This document shows positions 32,539-34,867 of a DNA stretch of 34,867 nucleotides, one piece after another. Source of the DNA: Kineosporia sp. A_224. Lineage in GTDB: Bacteria > Actinomycetota > Actinomycetes > Actinomycetales > Kineosporiaceae. Below the pieces are notes generated by a model that was not told the DNA's origin, did not search any database, and saw nothing but the letters and a program-made list of their open reading frames with translations. Location: assembly GCF_002198655.1 (NCBI RefSeq), contig NZ_MWLN01000110.1:1-34867 (forward strand). Direction: 5' to 3'. Made by a program: the position numbers and the translations under genes. Within the stretch, counting starts at the first letter, position 1. Each line of letters starts with the position of its first letter.

Positions 32539-33843
32539 TCAGCCCTCCTGGAGGTGCCAGGTGGCGCCGTCCGGGGTGTCCCGGACCTCGACGCCCGCCG
32601 CGGTGAGCCGGTCCCGGACGAGGTCGGACGTCCCGAAGTCCTTCGCGGCCCGGGCCCGCCCGCGCACCTCGAGGAGCAGCTCGACGAACGGGGCGACGAC
32701 GGTGCGCGGGTCGCGGGCGCCGACGTGCGCGAGCTCCCCGAGCCGGACGACGAGCGCCCGCAGCGTGCGCCGGGCCGAGTCGGCCTGGTCGGACTGAAGC
32801 GTGTCCGTGCTCCAGGCGACGATCGCCGACTCCAGGTCGAGGATCGCCGTGACGCAGCCGTCGACGTCCGCGGCGGCCAGCGCCACGTCGAAGCGCGCGC
32901 GGGCCCGGCCCGTGGCGTCGGCGAGCGAGGTCGCGACCGCCTCGCCGCCGCTGTCCGTGACGGCGCCGGCCGGCTCGGCGGCGGCCGGTGCGGCGTCCGC
33001 CTCCTGCGCGCCCTCCGGGGCGCCGCCGGGGGCACCGACCACGTCGCCGCGCAGCAGGGCGCCGAGCTCGTCGAGGGTGAGGACCGTGCCGGCCGGGAAC
33101 GTCCGGGAGGACCCGCGCCGCCGCACGGTGACCAGGCCGTTGCCGGCGACCCGGGCCGTCCGGGCGTCGAGGTCGACGACGAGCGCGGTGTGCTCGTCGA
33201 CGCCGAGGACGCCCACCGCGTCGGGCAGGTCCGCCTCGAGCGCGACGAGGCGCTGCTCGCCGAGGTAGCAGAACCGGGTGTCGTGGCCGCCGCCCTCGGC
33301 GTTGTCGTAGTGCGGCACGACGACGCACTCGATGCCGGTGAGCCGGCCCATGAGGTCCAGGCCCTGCGCCCAGCGCGGCTCCTCGCCGACCTTGTAGATC
33401 TCGTAGACCGGGATCGTGTGCGTGCCGAGGGTGCAGGCGGCCGCGGACCCGAAGACGAGCGTGCCGCCGCGGGCGGCGACGTCGAGGAGCGCCTCCGGCA
33501 CCGGGGTGCCGACCCACTGCCGCAGCGTGTACGTCGGGCTGCCCGGGCCGGCGAACGCCCACGACGCGCGGTGCAGGAGCGTCAGCGCCCGCTCGGCGTC
33601 GACGGTGGGCTGGTCGCTGCGGCGCCAGCGGGCGACCTCGACCGGGGTGCCGACGGAGTCGGCGAAGTACGCCTGGGTGCGGGCGACGAGGTCGTCGGCG
33701 TTCATCTGGAACCCGAACGGGGTGTCGAGCATGACGGCGGGGCCGCCGCCGGCGGACGCCGCGGACTGCGCGATGACCTCGCGGTGGACCTTGACCATGG
33801 TCGGCGCGGTCTCGCCGGAGCCCATGACGACGAGCAGGCTCAT
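32539..33843 (-). CDS. Peptidase S51/cyanophycinase-like domain fused to the CysRS C-terminal region
   Basis: A 434-residue protein of two unlike parts. Residues 1 to about 270 look like a class-I glutamine-amidotransferase-fold S51 peptidase (dipeptidase E/cyanophycinase): [24 protein letters not shown], and the probable nucleophile Ser in [10 protein letters not shown] (about 132), followed by [12 protein letters not shown]. An Ala/Pro/Gly linker follows (about 270-305). Residues about 305-434 match the DALR plus tail part of cysteinyl-tRNA synthetase: a helical [12 protein letters not shown] region, then [20 protein letters not shown] and [14 protein letters not shown], the usual CysRS ending. 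The tRNA synthetase catalytic domain is absent. The ATG at 33843 overlaps the hydrolase stop (ATGA), so the two are coupled. A tRNA-related or peptide-recycling job is possible but not shown. Confidence 0.85.
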   Translation of the reverse strand: MSLLVVMGSGETAPTMVKVHREVIAQSAASAGGGPAVMLDTPFGFQMNADDLVARTQAYFADSVGTPVEVARWRRSDQPTVDAERALTLLHRASWAFAGPGSPTYTLRQWVGTPVPEALLDVAARGGTLVFGSAAACTLGTHTIPVYEIYKVGEEPRWAQGLDLMGRLTGIECVVVPHYDNAEGGGHDTRFCYLGEQRLVALEADLPDAVGVLGVDEHTALVVDLDARTARVAGNGLVTVRRRGSSRTFPAGTVLTLDELGALLRGDVVGAPGGAPEGAQEADAAPAAAEPAGAVTDSGGEAVATSLADATGRARARFDVALAAADVDGCVTAILDLESAIVAWSTDTLQSDQADSARRTLRALVVRLGELAHVGARDPRTVVAPFVELLLEVRGRARAAKDFGTSDLVRDRLTAAGVEVRDTPDGATWHLQEG

Positions 33844-34769
33844 GAGCGTGCCTCCTGGGCTGTGGTGGGTGCTGCGGGGCCGGTGGCTCCGGGGACGCGG
33901 GCGGCGAGGGCCAGCAGGTCGGCCGCGAGGCTCGCCGGCTGCTCGGCGTGGATGTCGTGGTCGGCGCCGGGGTACCAGCGGACCGTGCCGTCCGGCAGGT
34001 GCGCCAGGGCGTCGAGGACGGCGGCCCGGGCGGCCCCGGTGCGCTCGTCGTCGCCCGCTGCCGGTTCGCCGCCGGTCGCCGGGACGAGGAGCACCGGGAC
34101 GTCGACCCGTGGGTACCAGACGCCCGGGTCGCCCTCGAAGAGCGAGCGGACGATCTCGCGATGGTGCTCGCGGGACAGCCACGGCCGGACGCCGCCGTCG
34201 GGCAGCCGCTCGAGGTTGGCGAGCGTGCCCTCCAGCCCCTCGACCGGCCAGCCGGGGCGCATCGAGCGGATCCGTGCGGCGAGGTCGTCGTAGCGCATGC
34301 CCTCGAACGCCGGCGGGGCGAGGGCGGCCCAGCACTCGTCGAACGACGCGAACCGGTCCCGCAGCCGGATCCAGCCGCCGTCGACGCAGGCGACGGCGGC
34401 CGCCGACCCCGGGTGCCGGGCCGCGAGCGACAGCACGACGTTGCCGCCCCAGGACTGGCCGACGACGACGGGCGCCGCGTCGCCGACCAGGCCGAGCACC
34501 CCGGCGAGCGCGGCGAGGTCGTCGGCGCACGTGTCGGTGTCGTAGCCGTCGTCCGGCGCCTGCGACAGCCCGTGGCCGCGCTGGTCGACGGCGACGACGC
34601 GGTGGCCCGCCGCGGCGAGGTGCCGGGCGACGCCGTCCCACAGCCGGGCGTTGGACGACAGCCCGTGGACGAGGAGGAACGGGCGGCGCTCGCCGGGCAG
34701 CGTGCGGACGGCGAGCCGCGGGCGGCCGTCGGGCAGGGCGACGACGTCGGCGGTCGGGGCAGGAGGCAC
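33840..34769 (-). CDS. Alpha/beta hydrolase
   Basis: A 309-residue hydrolase. The oxyanion-hole region is [18 protein letters not shown], followed by [12 protein letters not shown]. The nucleophile Ser is in [12 protein letters not shown], and the catalytic His is in [13 protein letters not shown] near the C-terminus, where the stretch PVLLVPA precedes a short linker. The triad looks complete. The protein has no signal peptide, so it is cytoplasmic; esterase, lipase or other C-C/C-X activity cannot be told apart. The GTG start at 34769 lies 6 bases after TAGGCT on the minus strand, suggesting a leaderless transcript. Its stop overlaps the ATG of the S51-CysRS-tail gene, so the two form an operon. 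Confidence 0.92.
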   Translation of the reverse strand: MPPAPTADVVALPDGRPRLAVRTLPGERRPFLLVHGLSSNARLWDGVARHLAAAGHRVVAVDQRGHGLSQAPDDGYDTDTCADDLAALAGVLGLVGDAAPVVVGQSWGGNVVLSLAARHPGSAAAVACVDGGWIRLRDRFASFDECWAALAPPAFEGMRYDDLAARIRSMRPGWPVEGLEGTLANLERLPDGGVRPWLSREHHREIVRSLFEGDPGVWYPRVDVPVLLVPATGGEPAAGDDERTGAARAAVLDALAHLPDGTVRWYPGADHDIHAEQPASLAADLLALAARVPGATGPAAPTTAQEARS

Positions 34770-34775
34770 GGCATG

Positions 34776-34781
34776 AGCCTA
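34776..34781 (-). promoter_or_regulatory. Leaderless -10 box of the hydrolase operon
   Basis: Minus-strand TAGGCT lies 6 bases before the GTG at 34769, with no ribosome binding site between. The remaining 86 bases to the right edge hold no complete gene. A CATGAT box (34850-34855) 7 bases before a GTG at 34863 may begin a plus-strand gene that continues outside the window. Confidence 0.4.
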
Positions 34782-34867
34782 GGCAGCGGGTCCGACGGTC
34801 GCCCGCCGGAAACCCCGGGGACCAGGTGCCGACCGATCACGCACGGTGCCATGATGCGCGGCGTGAG

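Noticed and set aside
30413-34852. One continuous minus-strand frame of 1479 codons
   Set aside because: Only its C-terminal 429 residues (manA) have family sequence and a ribosome binding site. The rest is Arg/Pro/Ala-rich text antisense to or out of frame with the cyclase, S51-fusion and hydrolase genes, as is usual at very high GC.

Overview
The window comes from a high-GC actinobacterial chromosome. Codon third positions are almost all G or C, GTG starts and 4-base stop/start overlaps are frequent, several genes have TANNNT boxes 6-8 bases before the start codon (leaderless style), and DUF5302 and DUF1203 genes are present. I cannot name the genus. Genes are packed tightly: no gene-free stretch exceeds 300 bases. 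I see no tRNA, rRNA, insertion sequence, phage gene or CRISPR array.

Layout. 1-4062: the tail of an unknown protein, a phytanoyl-CoA-dioxygenase-like enzyme, a ZTP riboswitch followed by glyA-folD (one-carbon metabolism), then a DUF1203 gene. 4145-11697: an M20 amidohydrolase, a long-chain acyl-CoA ligase, exonuclease III, a large secreted protein and a DUF5302 protein; these look like ordinary chromosomal genes. 11710-30396: a catabolic island. A minus-strand operon encodes a PotD/PotB/PotC-type importer, a class-III aminotransferase and a FAD-GcvT fusion of the dimethylglycine-oxidase type. The matching ATPase gene diverges from it. Then come a TetR regulator, a stand-alone GcvT-like protein with a phytoene-desaturase-like FAD oxidoreductase, and a minus-strand operon of acyl-CoA dehydrogenase, ADP-forming acyl-CoA ligase and Rieske oxygenase. 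A second TetR regulator and a second class-III aminotransferase close it. 30413-34867: manA, a cyclase-family protein, a peptidase-S51-like protein fused to the C-terminal part of cysteinyl-tRNA synthetase, and an alpha/beta hydrolase.

How the genes may work together (inference). The island reads as a system for import and breakdown of an N-methylated, probably quaternary, amino acid or amine. The importer takes it up, the Rieske oxygenase removes the first N-methyl group, and the FAD-GcvT enzyme (and perhaps the split GcvT + FAD pair) moves further methyl groups to tetrahydrofolate. The aminotransferases remove the freed amine, and the acyl-CoA ligase and dehydrogenase process the carbon skeleton. 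GlyA and FolD, 10 kb upstream, would interconvert the resulting methylene-THF. Five 16-base dyads of one pattern, CTGARYRNNYRKTCAG, lie on start regions of the importer, the Rieske gene, the tetR/acyl-CoA dehydrogenase divergon and the second aminotransferase. They tie these scattered units into one probable TetR regulon. The substrate cannot be read from the sequence.
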